Counted from the first letter of the stretch, positions 1-8,242 are shown. The stretch is DNA of 64,000 bases from Clostridium thermarum (GCF_006351925.1 NZ_CP040924.1:490501-554500); one strand, 5' to 3'. Made by a program: numbers and translations. The notes: a model not told the origin generated them from the sequence alone.

Positions 1-37
1 AAAAACCCTATCATATTTTGGATCTGATAGGGTTTTT
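1..37. terminator. Bidirectional rho-independent terminator
   Basis: A perfect 13-bp inverted repeat (AAAAACCCTATCA / TGATAGGGTTTTT) surrounds an 11-nt loop, with A's on one flank and T's on the other, so it can stop transcription on both strands. The gene it serves lies before the window. Confidence 0.85.
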
Positions 38-571
38 CTAAATGTAGAATGATCACCCCTATACTATCACATGGGATAAATACTTGAAAAAACGTATCTT
101 AAGCCCCTTATAGATATGAGACACGGTGCGATAGCACAGGTGAAATCTTCTTAATATTCTGTGCTACTAAATTCCACTCCCTATACTCTCTCTTATTTGT
201 ATAACTAAAATCCACTCTTACAACCTAGAGTGGCGGAATTTACTTTTGCAATTAATACAGGAATACTCTTAATTATTCACCATATTATTTTATATTTAGA
301 TTATTTTGGAAATATGATATAATATCCTATCAAGCAAAATAATAAAAATTTTTGTTTATTTTATAATAGGTGAGGGGGAGAGTATGTATAACATTTAGTA
401 TGCAACATTTAAAATTTATTTTGATGCTTACTTCCTATAAATCAAATACTTATGATAAGTTCCAAACTGATATATATGCATTATATGAAAACAAGATTAT
501 TCAATAAATAGCATAAAATTGTAAAAATATAAAATATATACAATATTTACCTCAGGGAGAGTGAATTTAAA
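38..571. other. Non-coding stretch upstream of the metzincin pseudogene
   Basis: No convincing gene is seen. A small hairpin (CCACTCT / AGAGTGG, 212-233) and a -10-like TATAAT at 318-323 are present. A GGTGAGGGGGAGAG ribosome-binding-site-like run near 369-382 is followed by an ATG that stops after three codons. The stretch is very A+T rich and probably carries the promoter of the following broken gene. Confidence 0.4.
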
Positions 572-1223
572 ATGCTTAGAATCAAAAAAAAAACTGTCTA
601 GAAAGAAACTATTAATTTTTACTGTATTACCTATACTTCTATGTAGTATTGGCACAGTATATGCTGCTTCTTTAGGTACTTTAAATTTTTGGATTAGTGA
701 TGAGCTTAAAATAAATGATTGAGGCAAGACGTCGATTAAAGTACAGAATTCATTATATAGCGTAAGCTTTAGTGATTTCCATACTGCTGCTGACTATGCG
801 ATTTCTCAGTGGAATAATGCAGGAATGAAATTAACAAAAACGGATTATTCAGATTATGAAATAAGAGTCCATGGATGCACATATGATCAATTAAAGCCGT
901 TATTCCCACAACTTAAAACTAATAATACTGGTTTGTGCGTATACCCATCATCTCTACCAACCATAGGTTATTATAATTTAAATGGTTCTGGATATACTGT
1001 TACAGTGTATAAACCACAAGGTGTTGTTAATGTAGCAATAGTAGAGCAAAGTCGTACATTAAATGGATATAAAAAAACCGCCACGCATGAATTAGGTCAT
1101 GCATTAGGTTGGAGAGGTCATTCAAGTAGTACTACTGATATTATGTATGAGTCTGCTAGCACTATAACTGAACTAACAACAAGGGATAAAGAACACTTAA
1201 TGCAAATATATAGAGGGGGGTAA
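572..1223 (+). pseudogene. Secreted metzincin-type zinc protease, disrupted
   Basis: The ATG at 572 opens a signal peptide (Lys/Arg-rich start, then LLIFTVLPILLCSIGTVYA), but the frame breaks in a run of ten A's at 584-593 and hits TAG at 599. In the shifted frame the peptide continues through the signal sequence to an in-frame TGA at 720-722, then reads on to the end. The last 132 residues (from the ATG at 825) hold the metzincin zinc site HELGHALGWRGH and a Met-turn-like DIMYES, so this is a matrixin-like peptidase domain. An intact product would be about 215 residues and secreted. The lipoprotein gene starts 4 bp after the stop, suggesting one operon. The two lesions make a pseudogene most likely; slippage at the A-run could repair the first lesion but not the TGA. 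Confidence 0.75.
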
Positions 1224-1227
1224 CTAA

Positions 1228-2106
1228 ATGTATAAAAAGTTTACAATCTTATTTCTCGTAATTTTTATGGTGATATCTGTTATTGGGTGCTCAAATCAAA
1301 ATAAAACTATAGCACATAATACAGAATCACGTATTATTACATCTGAGGGTGAATACGTAAAAGAACTAAATTTCAACGAAGTAATATATAATTGCACTAA
1401 CATAGTTGTTGCTCAAGCTATTGATGAAGAAGCTTTCAGTGGTAGTACGAATGTTTATAGATACCGACCTATTGAAAATATAGTAGGTAGTATAAATGAA
1501 AATGAGATTTATGTCTATGATAGTAATATACAAGGTTTCAGTGAAGGAGAAAAATTTATCTTGTTTTTAGAAGGATACGAATCTTCACTTTATCCTCATA
1601 CAATATATACCAGCTATTATGATACAGTTTTACATTTAAACAATGATGATACCGTTGACTACTTAAAATACGGTGGAATTTCTGATAATAAAAAATTTAA
1701 AAATAAATCAGAAGTAGTAGATTTTATTAGAAATTCCCATTCAGGTATTGTTAAGAGCACAATAAATGCCAAATCTAAAAAATTGAAATCAAACGATATA
1801 AATCAATTAGTATTAGATTCCGAATATATTGCTATTATAAAACCCCAAAAAATTGAAACTATAAATCCCATGGTTCAAATAGCTCAGTGCAAAGTAACAA
1901 AAAACTTTAAAAATATATTGCCAGAAGATATATTAGTTACATTACCTGCTGAAGCTGAAATAGATAAGGAATATGTGGTCTTATTAAATGAAGTTGATGG
2001 TGGTTCTTATACAATATCATCAATTAATAGCTTTATAGCTAAAGAAGATCAAAAGTCATTTGAAAAGCTATTAAACGCAATAAAAAATAACAATATTACT
2101 GAATAG
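1228..2106 (+). CDS. Hypothetical lipoprotein with two similar beta-rich domains
   Basis: The 292-residue protein has a lipoprotein signal peptide (hydrophobic residues 5-20, lipobox VIGC with Cys21), so it should be anchored on the outer face of the membrane. Two segments, roughly residues 50-125 and 190-270, share a pattern of strands ending in FSEGEKFILFLEG and IDKEYVVLLNEVDGG, which suggests a duplicated small beta-barrel domain. No enzyme motif is visible. Its ribosome-binding site (GAGGGGGG) overlaps the end of the broken metzincin gene 4 bp upstream, so the pair were probably co-expressed; it might have been an inhibitor or partner of that protease, but this is only suggested by position. 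Family not recognised. Confidence 0.7.
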   Translation: MYKKFTILFLVIFMVISVIGCSNQNKTIAHNTESRIITSEGEYVKELNFNEVIYNCTNIVVAQAIDEEAFSGSTNVYRYRPIENIVGSINENEIYVYDSNIQGFSEGEKFILFLEGYESSLYPHTIYTSYYDTVLHLNNDDTVDYLKYGGISDNKKFKNKSEVVDFIRNSHSGIVKSTINAKSKKLKSNDINQLVLDSEYIAIIKPQKIETINPMVQIAQCKVTKNFKNILPEDILVTLPAEAEIDKEYVVLLNEVDGGSYTISSINSFIAKEDQKSFEKLLNAIKNNNITE

Positions 2107-2283
2107 AAAGAGTCTGTAAATATTTTTGTGTAAAACTCAAAAATATGACTAGATGTTTAGTGTAAAATATAAATACAAAGAGTTGCAGAAATAAAATACA
2201 AATAAAAAATGGAAAAAAGTCATTGCCAACATCCTCAAAATAAACTACCCTTTAGTTGACGAGGCTAAAGGGGGTAGAAAGGA
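2107..2283 (+). other. IS21-type leader with hairpin, preceded by A+T-rich junction
   Basis: This stretch separates the lipoprotein gene from the IstA fragment. A hairpin (CTACCCTTTAG at 2245-2255 with CTAAAGG...GGTAG at 2264-2276) ends just before the transposase start and overlaps its ribosome-binding site. The first 35 bases (AGAGTCTGTAAATATTTTTG...) resemble an insertion-sequence end by eye, but no partner end was found. Confidence 0.35.
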
Positions 2284-2838
2284 ATGTTAACAATGACTCA
2301 AGTTAAGAATATCAAAAAGCTGTACTATAGTAAAGGGAAAAAAGTAAACGAAATTGTTAAAATTACTGGGCATAATTATAGAACAGTAATAAAATATCTT
2401 GAAAAAGCTGATTTTAATCAAAGTTTAGGTAAACAAGAAGGAGATAAAAGAGGACGGCCTAAAAAGATTGAACTCGTAATACCAATAATTAATAGGTGGT
2501 TAGAGGAAGATAAGACGGCTCCAGTTAAACAAAGACATACTGCTAAGAGAATTTATACAAGATTAAAAGAAGAATATAAAGAACTTCTTAATGTAAGTTA
2601 TAGAACAATAGCAGATTATGTTGCAAAGAGGAAGAAAGAAATTTACAAAGATGAAGAAGGATATATTCCCCTTGAACATCCTATGGGTGAAGCACAAGTT
2701 GATTTTGGGCAGGCTGTGTTCTATGAAAAAGGAAAACAAATTGAAGGACATTATTAAAATATGACTTTTCCATACAGCAATGGCGGTTATACTCAGATTT
2801 TTAAGGAAGAAAATCAAGAATGTCTTTTAGAAGGAATG
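2284..2838 (+). pseudogene. istA: IS21-family transposase IstA, truncated and with an internal stop
   Basis: The first 157 residues read as the N-terminal half of an IS21 transposase: an HTH (VNEIVKITGHNYRTVIKYL), a basic linker, then the start of the DDE catalytic core at GEAQVDFGQAVFYEKGK. A TAA at 2755-2757 interrupts it. The same frame continues for about 27 recognisable residues (MTFPYSNGGYTQIFKEENQE) before similarity ends near 2838. The second and third catalytic acids and the IstB helper are missing. Intact IstA is roughly 400-500 residues, so under half remains. This is a dead remnant, the first of a set of transposon fragments filling 2.2-4.3 kb. Confidence 0.85.
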
Positions 2839-2941
2839 ATGTTGTTTCTCACACTACTGTGCCGGAATTTTTCCACGATATCATTCCGTTAGAATTTCCA
2901 AATGTTACAGAGAAGTTCGAAGCGCTAGCGGAATTTTATTT

Positions 2942-2969
2942 TAAAAAAATGCTGCCTAAACGGCAGCAT
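2942..2969 (-). terminator. Terminator for the minus-strand transposon remnants
   Basis: The perfect 8-bp stem ATGCTGCC / GGCAGCAT has a 5-nt loop and, read on the minus strand, is followed by a run of seven T's. It sits directly after the truncated ExeA-like ATPase fragment. Confidence 0.8.
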
Positions 2970-2974
2970 AGATA

Positions 2975-3262
2975 TTATTTCAGTTGTTTCAGTATCTCAT
3001 TGTAGAATATCTTTGGAGTAAGGGCTGATTGGGATATGTATATATAAGTGTAAATATTGTTATTTAGCTCTTCACGAATACACCTTAAAACTGTCGTTTT
3101 GCCGGCACCGACAGGGCCGGTTATTACCGCGAAGGTTCTTTTCTCCATGGCATATTTAAGTCTGTGTTTGACTTCTACAAAGTCTTGATGCTGGTAGAGC
3201 TCTTTAGTATCTATGCTTCGCATAAAGGGAGTCTTTTTGAAACCATAGTATGATTCATACAT
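2975..3262 (-). pseudogene. ExeA/TnsC-like transposition ATPase, N-terminal fragment
   Basis: The 95 residues from the ATG at 3262 (ribosome-binding site GGGAGGG at 3270-3276) match the start of ExeA-family AAA ATPases that help DDE transposases: MYESYYGFKKTPFMRS, then a Walker A loop GPVGAGKTT. It stops after LNEILKQLK-like residues, before any Walker B motif, and runs straight into the terminator. Full-length proteins are about 270 residues, so two thirds are missing. Upstream on the same strand lie fragments of the matching transposase and a DUF6431-type protein, so the whole element has been shortened. Not expected to work. Confidence 0.75.
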
Positions 3263-3319
3263 CCTAAGCCCTCCCTTCCTTACCATAGAGTTTAGTGAAA
3301 CTCATTCTATTTTTCTTGT

Positions 3320-3670
3320 CTACAAGGTCCTGCTCTTGTCATCAATAAATGCAATTAGATATGTCCGAATCATCCGATCCGGGTTATTAGGATCCGGAAG
3401 ATAAACGCTGTATTTAACATCACTCTCCCAGGTTTGATTAACTCTTTCCATGGTATAGCGCCTGAATACTTTATTGTTAGTTACTATCTCTGACTCATAA
3501 ACTTCAGAGTACTTTTTTATTAACCTGGAAAGGGTTGATTGCTTTATTTCACCCGTTTTTATCACACCCTCAAGCTCCATTATTTGAATGATTTGCCTTA
3601 CGCTGCGCTCCGGTACTTCCTTCTTATATTGAAGCGCCTTAATAAGGTTTTCTTCAGTAACAGTCTTAAC
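3320..3670 (-). pseudogene. DDE (rve-type) transposase, internal and 3' truncated
   Basis: Open reading continues upstream of the ATG at 3580 to about 3670 (TVTEENLIKALQYKKEVPERS), giving an N-terminal HTH-like region followed by the first part of an integrase core. The segment MERVNQTWESDVKYSVYLP carries the first catalytic Asp region, and YLIAFIDDKSRTL the typical following strand. It then stops at 3320, just before the ATPase gene begins. The remaining catalytic acids are gone, so a deletion has joined the middle of the transposase to the start of its ATPase helper. A plausible start codon is also missing at the 5' end, although an AAGGAGGG ribosome-binding site remains. Confidence 0.7.
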
Positions 3671-3704
3671 TTTGCCCTCCTTTTTCTTGTAAAAACCTTT
3701 GATT

Positions 3705-4262
3705 TTAGTTTAGGCCATAGCCTTTTACAGGAAAAGTTACGAATTTATCATTTCTTTTTATCTCTCTAACGTAAGTGGATATGGTATCTTCATTTCCGAA
3801 GTGTTTCTGTACTATTGCAAGTATCTTAGATATTAAAATGCTGCACTTCCTAGCTGTAGTCTCTATCCAGTACTTGAGATTCATTAAGGACACTTCTTTC
3901 TTCTTAAATCCTGCTCGCAAAGCTCGTCTTAGTCCTACCTTCTCGTTCCTGTGCGCCAGCACAGCTGCTTCTCTGCAAGGTAATGCATATTGATGTTTCC
4001 CCGGTAAGAACCATGGTTTTATTGAGTGGGATTGTTCGCACTTTTTACACATTCCTCTGAGTACTAGAAGCTTTCTTTCACAGTCATCATCAACATAATT
4101 TACTTCATAAGAACCCCAATAACATAATATACATCCACACTTAGGACACTTTAACCTCAGATACTCTAATCTATACTTATATTTATGGATATTTTCAGAA
4201 TAGCTGTTGACATCCTTGAATAAATATAATATTATTATCTTGCTTAGGTGGAGCACTCTCAT
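3705..4262 (-). pseudogene. Zinc-ribbon protein of a transposon (DUF6431-like)
   Basis: The 185-residue frame has a zinc-ribbon pattern: CPKCGC around residue 38 and CKKC about 35 residues later. This is followed by a basic helical region (LRRALRAGFKKKEVSLMNLKYWIE). The arrangement resembles the DUF6431 protein encoded ahead of DDE transposase and ExeA-type ATPase in clostridial elements. It ends FPVKGYGLN at a TAA inside a stretch that reads on in another frame into the transposase, so its 3' end is probably shifted. The first 20 or so residues may not be native. I call it part of the decayed element; the family assignment is from pattern only. Confidence 0.5.
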
Positions 4263-4350
4263 TCATATTTATGTCAGCCAGGACATATTGAGGGTGCTCT
4301 TACTTTTTTATCCTACACTATTTCCAGTTCCGGCGGAAGGGCATTGTGAG

Positions 4351-4374
4351 AAAAAAATAGTACCTTTCGGTACT
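4351..4374 (-). terminator. Short hairpin with GAAA tetraloop, minus strand
   Basis: On the minus strand the sequence AGTACC-GAAA-GGTACT is followed by ATTTTTTT, a compact terminator with a GNRA loop. It lies downstream of the DUF2922 operon and may be a second stop after the hairpin at 4491-4510. Confidence 0.6.
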
Positions 4375-4485
4375 TTATCATTGCTAAAAACAATTATGAC
4401 ATAAACTTTTATATCTATCTGATGACTAATCCTTTAAGTTGAAGAGTGCGTTATTAGAGCGAAAGAAGGCAGTGAGGTAAGAAAG

Positions 4486-4510
4486 AAAAAGGCACCGAAA
4501 ACTCGGTGCC
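4486..4510 (-). terminator. Terminator of the DUF1659-DUF2922 operon (copy 1)
   Basis: The 8-bp stem GGCACCGA / TCGGTGCC has an AAAC loop, followed on the minus strand by TTTTTCTTTC. The same hairpin is found after copy 3 of the module at 11692-11711, so it belongs to the duplicated unit. Confidence 0.85.
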
Positions 4511-4516
4511 CAATTT

Positions 4517-4735
4517 CTATACCATATCCCATTTAGTAACCTGCTTTTGTACAAACTGTGCTGAGTACTTAGTCTTATAATCGCCGCCGGGAGAGAAAAA
4601 TATGTTTTCGGCAATTATGGCATCCATAAGGGCTCTAACCTCAGCCTGTGTAACGTCTGGTCTGATGTTGCCAAGGGTTAGGCTTACCTTATCGCCAATT
4701 TCGTTGACAAAGGTCATCTGTACAGAATACTCCAT
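4517..4735 (-). CDS. DUF2922 family small protein (copy 1)
   Basis: A 72-residue protein beginning MEYSVQMTFVNEIGDKVSLT and containing TQAEVRALMDAIIAENIF and a glycine-rich SPGGDY turn, the pattern of the DUF2922 family of small Firmicute proteins. The function is unknown. Codons follow a good ribosome-binding site (AAAGGAGGTATATAAATG on the minus strand). It is the second gene of a two-gene operon with the DUF1659 gene 37 bp upstream and ends just before a strong terminator. A close paralogue lies at 11720-11938, differing at few residues, so the pair derive from a local duplication. No membrane segment or signal peptide is seen. Confidence 0.85.
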   Translation of the reverse strand: MEYSVQMTFVNEIGDKVSLTLGNIRPDVTQAEVRALMDAIIAENIFFSPGGDYKTKYSAQFVQKQVTKWDMV

Positions 4736-4772
4736 TTATATACCTCCTTTCATACTATATTTTTTCAGGCTC

Positions 4773-4997
4773 TTACGCATTGGCCAAAGTGTAGACGTCG
4801 TTTCTCTCGATGGAGGCTACCGGATACTTGAGCAGGGGTTCGATAGCCTTTGCCACAGCAAACAAGTTGTCATCTGCAGCAGCTACCTTGATCTTTGAAA
4901 GGCTCATTGTCTTTTTAACATCGTCACCCTTTTCGTCCACACCGGTAATCATCACTATGCCAAGCTTTGTGGAGTCCTTAGTAGTTAGAACTGCCAT
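4773..4997 (-). CDS. DUF1659 family small protein (copy 1)
   Basis: A 74-residue protein of the DUF1659 type: MAVLTTKDSTKLGIVMITGV, then a predicted strand-helix pattern with LFAVAKAIEPLLKYPV and a C-terminal NDVYTLANA. The role is unknown; the family commonly sits beside YvrJ and DUF2922 genes in Firmicutes. It starts at an ATG preceded by GGAAGGAGGAAA on the minus strand. In this copy no yvrJ-like gene remains between it and the divergent DnaD-like gene, unlike copy 3 where one does. Near-identical relatives lie at 11977-12201 (intact) and 9248-9360 (fragment). Confidence 0.85.
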   Translation of the reverse strand: MAVLTTKDSTKLGIVMITGVDEKGDDVKKTMSLSKIKVAAADDNLFAVAKAIEPLLKYPVASIERNDVYTLANA

Positions 4998-5210
4998 TTT
5001 CCTTCCTCCTTTCCTTGTCTTTTCGAGTAATGAATATACAGAAAAAATACCTTTTGCCCCAGAATGAAAAAATTCTTTGAGAAAAATCGAACAGAAGCGT
5101 CAATAAATGAATATTTTGTTAATAATTTATTGTTTTTAGGCAATTTCTTCTTCAACTGTATATTTATTATTTAGAAAATAAATTTTAGGATTTTAGAGGA
5201 GGAAATAACA
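4998..5210. promoter_or_regulatory. Divergent promoter region conserved in the duplicated module
   Basis: The stretch from about 5070 to 5205 is recognisably repeated at about 12520-12680: AAAAATCGAACAGAAG, ATGAATATTTTG, TGTTTTTAGG, AATTTCTT and CAACTGTATATT occur in the same order. Conservation of non-coding sequence between copies suggests shared promoter or operator elements for the divergent DUF1659 and DnaD-like genes. The exact sites cannot be fixed by eye. Confidence 0.55.
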
Positions 5211-6056
5211 ATGGCAAATTTTAAGCAAATTGATATGAGGTTTTGGCAAAATGATTTTGTTCTGGGGCTTACACCGGAGGAGAGATACTTTTACATGTAT
5301 CTTGTTACCAACACTATGACCAGCAAATGCGGCATCTACAAGTTCAACCAGAAGGTGGCTGAGCTTGAAACCGGATATCCGGCAGAAGTGATAGAAAGGC
5401 TCTTGCAAAGCTTTGAAAGCTACGGCAAGATTATAGTTTCAAAATCCACCAAGGAAATCATGATAGTAAACTGGTTTAAGCATAACTTTAAAAACAGCAA
5501 GAGGGTAATTCAGGAAATCAAAAAAGAACTTAAGGACGTAAAAAATAAGGAGTTTTTAAAGCACCTCTATGAAATTTGTTTGGAAAGGGAATATCCGGTT
5601 AAAGAACTATTTAGCGGGATTCTATTACCATGCGTTGAAAATACAGTGGTTGAAAATACAGTAGATGATAAGATGGAAGTGGACAAGACCCAGGTTGATG
5701 GTGTGAAAGCTGCAGAAGCGAAAAATTTAGAGCCTGTAGATGCAGAAAAAACGCCTGCAACAGAAGAAGATTTGACAAAGGAACTAACTTTAGTAGAAGA
5801 AGTACAGCTGGTAGAGAAAGAAAGTGGTCCAACGGAAGAAGCAAAAGAAATAGTCATAGATGCAAGTGAAGACAAGCCGTTAATGTTCTGGAGTTTAGAC
5901 CAGCCAGATGAGGATCTAGATGATGAAATAATTGAAGAAGTGGTATCTGAAGACATAATCTATGAAGAGGAAGAGGAGGATATTCTTGAGGGGACAACCA
6001 TTGCGGTATGGAACTTTTTTGAAGAAGATGATGCTGGAGAAAGGGGGACGGGCTAG
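5211..6056 (+). CDS. DnaD-like / replisome-organizer N-terminal protein with acidic tail
   Basis: The 281-residue protein begins MANFKQIDMRFWQNDFVLGL and has the TPEERYFYMYLVTNT winged-helix pattern of phage-type replisome organizers and DnaD N-terminal domains (residues 1-130). Such proteins help load the replicative helicase. The last 120 residues are a strongly acidic, low-complexity tail (runs of Glu and Asp, ending EEDILEGTTIAVWNFFEED) in place of the usual DnaB_2 domain. The start has a very good ribosome-binding site (GAGGAGGAAATAACA). It is divergent from the DUF1659 operon; a mutated copy of the first part lies at 12680-12922 and an orphan DnaB_2-like tail at 11229-11680. No phage structural genes are nearby, so it may be a prophage leftover or a host gene; the tail could be genuine or the product of degeneration. 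Confidence 0.7.
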   Translation: MANFKQIDMRFWQNDFVLGLTPEERYFYMYLVTNTMTSKCGIYKFNQKVAELETGYPAEVIERLLQSFESYGKIIVSKSTKEIMIVNWFKHNFKNSKRVIQEIKKELKDVKNKEFLKHLYEICLEREYPVKELFSGILLPCVENTVVENTVDDKMEVDKTQVDGVKAAEAKNLEPVDAEKTPATEEDLTKELTLVEEVQLVEKESGPTEEAKEIVIDASEDKPLMFWSLDQPDEDLDDEIIEEVVSEDIIYEEEEEDILEGTTIAVWNFFEEDDAGERGTG

Positions 6057-6142
6057 AAGGGGAGACCTATGGAGAGACAATAGATAGATATGCTGATATA
6101 ATTAAGTAATAATAGACAAGCAGTAATATAACGAGGTGATAT

Positions 6143-6649
6143 ATGATTTATTTAAAAGAAGCAAATGTAGAAGATGCCGAAAAGGAGTATCAGTTTATTA
6201 AAGATACCCCAAGGGATGAAAATGGCTTTCAAAATAAATATTATGGCTATTCCTATGAAGATTTTATGAATCAGGCCTTGCCAGAGATGATAAAGTTCTC
6301 AAAAGGCATAGATTTACCTAAGGGTTATGTGCCAGAAACATTTTATTTTTTATGGGACGACACTAATATTGTTGGCTTATTCAAGCTAAGGCACTGTTTG
6401 ACAGATTCCTTAAGAGAAGGTGCTGGACAAATTGGTTATGGCATCCATAAAAATTATCGGGGTAAAGGATATGGGACGAAAGGGCTGAAATTAGCAATAG
6501 ATAAGGCAAAAGATGTTGTTAAAGAAAGTGAAATATATATGAGCGTTCATATTGATAATCCTGCGTCATTAAAAGTGCAATTGAATAATGGAGCTTATAT
6601 CCATCATTCTGATGAAAAAGAACATTACACAAGAATAAAAATACGATAA
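6143..6649 (+). CDS. GNAT family N-acetyltransferase
   Basis: A 168-residue protein with the GNAT fold order. The substrate-binding N-terminal half has an FLWDDTNIVGLFKLRH strand, then the acetyl-CoA site IGYGIHKNYRGKGYGTKGL (an R/Q-x-x-G-x-G/A loop) near residues 97-115, and a last NPASLKVQLNNGAY helix-strand where GNAT enzymes read N.aS...y...GF. It would transfer an acetyl group from acetyl-CoA to an amine; the substrate is not known. The start is supported by ACGAGGTGATAT. It stands alone and is closed by a strong bidirectional terminator shared with the convergent flavoprotein gene. Confidence 0.88.
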   Translation: MIYLKEANVEDAEKEYQFIKDTPRDENGFQNKYYGYSYEDFMNQALPEMIKFSKGIDLPKGYVPETFYFLWDDTNIVGLFKLRHCLTDSLREGAGQIGYGIHKNYRGKGYGTKGLKLAIDKAKDVVKESEIYMSVHIDNPASLKVQLNNGAYIHHSDEKEHYTRIKIR

Positions 6650-6674
6650 AATCCAATTGTAAAATTATCAAACT

Positions 6675-6724
6675 AAAAGTGCCTGAACCTTTGACGGTTT
6701 TCTGTCAAGGGGCAGGCACTTTTT
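6675..6724. terminator. Strong bidirectional terminator
   Basis: The long stem AAAAGTGCCTG / CAGGCACTTTTT has an inner paired arm (CCTTTGACGG / CTGTCAAGG). It sits between the convergent acetyltransferase and flavoprotein genes. Confidence 0.93.
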
Positions 6725-6736
6725 TAGTATATACAG

Positions 6737-8242
6737 TTAGTTTGATTTTACATATTCAGCGGATTTTACACCAGCTTGGCGGCCGAAAATAACTATGTCG
6801 ATAACAGAGTTACCGCCGATTCTGTTTTTACCATGCAAGCCTCCGGTAACTTCTCCTGCTGCATAAAGACCTGGTATAGCATTTCCATCTTTATCTAAAA
6901 CTTCTGCATTGGCATTAATCTTAACACCACCCATAGAGTAGTGAATTCCAGGAGCTATTTTAATAGCGTAGTATGGAGCAGCAGACAAGTCATTGTCCAT
7001 TCCTGTTTTTCTGCCAAACTCAGCATCATTTTTATCCTTTACAGCATTGTTCCATGTATCTAAAGTTGCTTTCAGCTTATCTGCTGGAACATTCATTTTT
7101 TGAGCTAAATCTTCAATGGAATCTCCTTTTAATACAAAGCCCATTTTTTCATATTGATTAATTGCTTTAGCACGAGACTTTACGCCAGCATCAAATACAA
7201 CATAAGCTGATTTTTCAGGAAGTGCATTAATTGATGCAGTAACAGCATCTCTAGTACCCATCTCATTTACGAAACGAGTACCTTCGCTGGAAACAAGGAT
7301 TCCGCCTTCTCCACGTACAACTTCTCCGATTAAATAGGAATTTTCTTGCTGTACTGTCGGATGAACTTGGATTTGATCCATATCAACTGTAGTACCGCCT
7401 AGTTTTTCAATCATTGTTATACCATCTCCAGTAGTTCCTGGTTGGTTTGTTGTAACTAATCCTTCTAGGTCCGGTCTATATTTTGTTACCATATCCATAT
7501 TTGCGCCGTAACCACCAGTTGCAACAATTACAGCTTTTCCTTCAATAGTCTTCTCATCTTTACCGTTGATAAGAACTTTAACACCATTAACTTTGCCATC
7601 CTTTTGAGTAATCTCCCTAACCTCACAGTTTACGAAAAGAGGAATTTTTTGTGCTTGTACATTTTTTATTAAACCAGCTGCAAGGTATTGTCCAACTGCG
7701 GAACCATCTTCAGGCCTGTGGGTACGCTTTACACTCATACCACCAGTAATTGTTAAGTTATTTAATTTTATGCCTATAGAGTCTAACCAATCAATGGCAC
7801 TTGCTGAATTTTCAACGAAATAACTAAGTAGATCCTTGTCGTTAGTTCCCTTACCGCCCTCTAATGTCTCTTTATAGAATAGTTCATTGCTATCTTCAAT
7901 GCCTTGTTCCTTTTGGAATTTTGTTTCAGATGCATTAGCACCAGAAGATGCTTTTACTGTATTTCCACCGGCCACCGGCATTTTTTCAAAAATAACTGGA
8001 TCCATTCCATTGGCTTTTGCTTCAAGTGCAGCAGTCATTCCTGCACCACCGGCACCTATAATAATGACGTCATATTTGTCTTTGAGCTTGTCAAGACTCG
8101 TATAGTCGGTCTTAGATGCACTGGAAACTGCGTCAGCTTCCTTAGTGTATTCAGTTTTGTTTGTCTTCTGAACGCTACAGCCTGCAGATATGAGCGCTAA
8201 AGTCAAAACGGAGATGAGCGTTCTAAATACTTTCCTTTTCAT
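6737..8242 (-). CDS. Surface lipoprotein FAD-dependent oxidoreductase, fumarate-reductase/flavocytochrome c type
   Basis: A 501-residue FAD protein. The start is the ATG at 8242, behind a GGGGGG ribosome-binding site. Residues 1-22 form a lipoprotein signal peptide (ALISAGC), so the enzyme should sit outside the membrane. The FAD-binding Rossmann loop is VIIIGAGGAGMTAALEA near residue 63, and the C-terminal flavin site is GLYAAGEVTGGLHGKNRIGG. Fumarate-reductase-type substrate residues appear as THRPEDGSAVG and GIHYSMGGVKI. The family reduces fumarate, urocanate or related alkenes with electrons from a membrane donor. Unlike many Gram-positive relatives it has neither an N-terminal FMN-binding domain nor haem-binding CxxCH motifs, so its electron donor must be separate and is not encoded nearby. 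The gene is monocistronic. Confidence 0.88.
   Translation of the reverse strand: MKRKVFRTLISVLTLALISAGCSVQKTNKTEYTKEADAVSSASKTDYTSLDKLKDKYDVIIIGAGGAGMTAALEAKANGMDPVIFEKMPVAGGNTVKASSGANASETKFQKEQGIEDSNELFYKETLEGGKGTNDKDLLSYFVENSASAIDWLDSIGIKLNNLTITGGMSVKRTHRPEDGSAVGQYLAAGLIKNVQAQKIPLFVNCEVREITQKDGKVNGVKVLINGKDEKTIEGKAVIVATGGYGANMDMVTKYRPDLEGLVTTNQPGTTGDGITMIEKLGGTTVDMDQIQVHPTVQQENSYLIGEVVRGEGGILVSSEGTRFVNEMGTRDAVTASINALPEKSAYVVFDAGVKSRAKAINQYEKMGFVLKGDSIEDLAQKMNVPADKLKATLDTWNNAVKDKNDAEFGRKTGMDNDLSAAPYYAIKIAPGIHYSMGGVKINANAEVLDKDGNAIPGLYAAGEVTGGLHGKNRIGGNSVIDIVIFGRQAGVKSAEYVKSN

Noticed and set aside
2820-3005. 61-codon plus-strand frame after the IstA remnant (MSFRRNDVVSHTTV...)
   Set aside because: Overlaps the IstA remnant and the terminator hairpin; no ribosome-binding site and no recognisable family, so it is not listed as a gene.
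5070-5100. AAATCGAACAGAAG in the divergent module promoter looks like half of a LexA box
   Set aside because: The second half (GTTC) is missing in both module copies, so an SOS operator is not supported.
5567-5956. 129-codon minus-strand frame, Ser/Thr-rich
   Set aside because: It is the shadow of the Glu/Asp-rich tail of the DnaD-like gene on the opposite strand.
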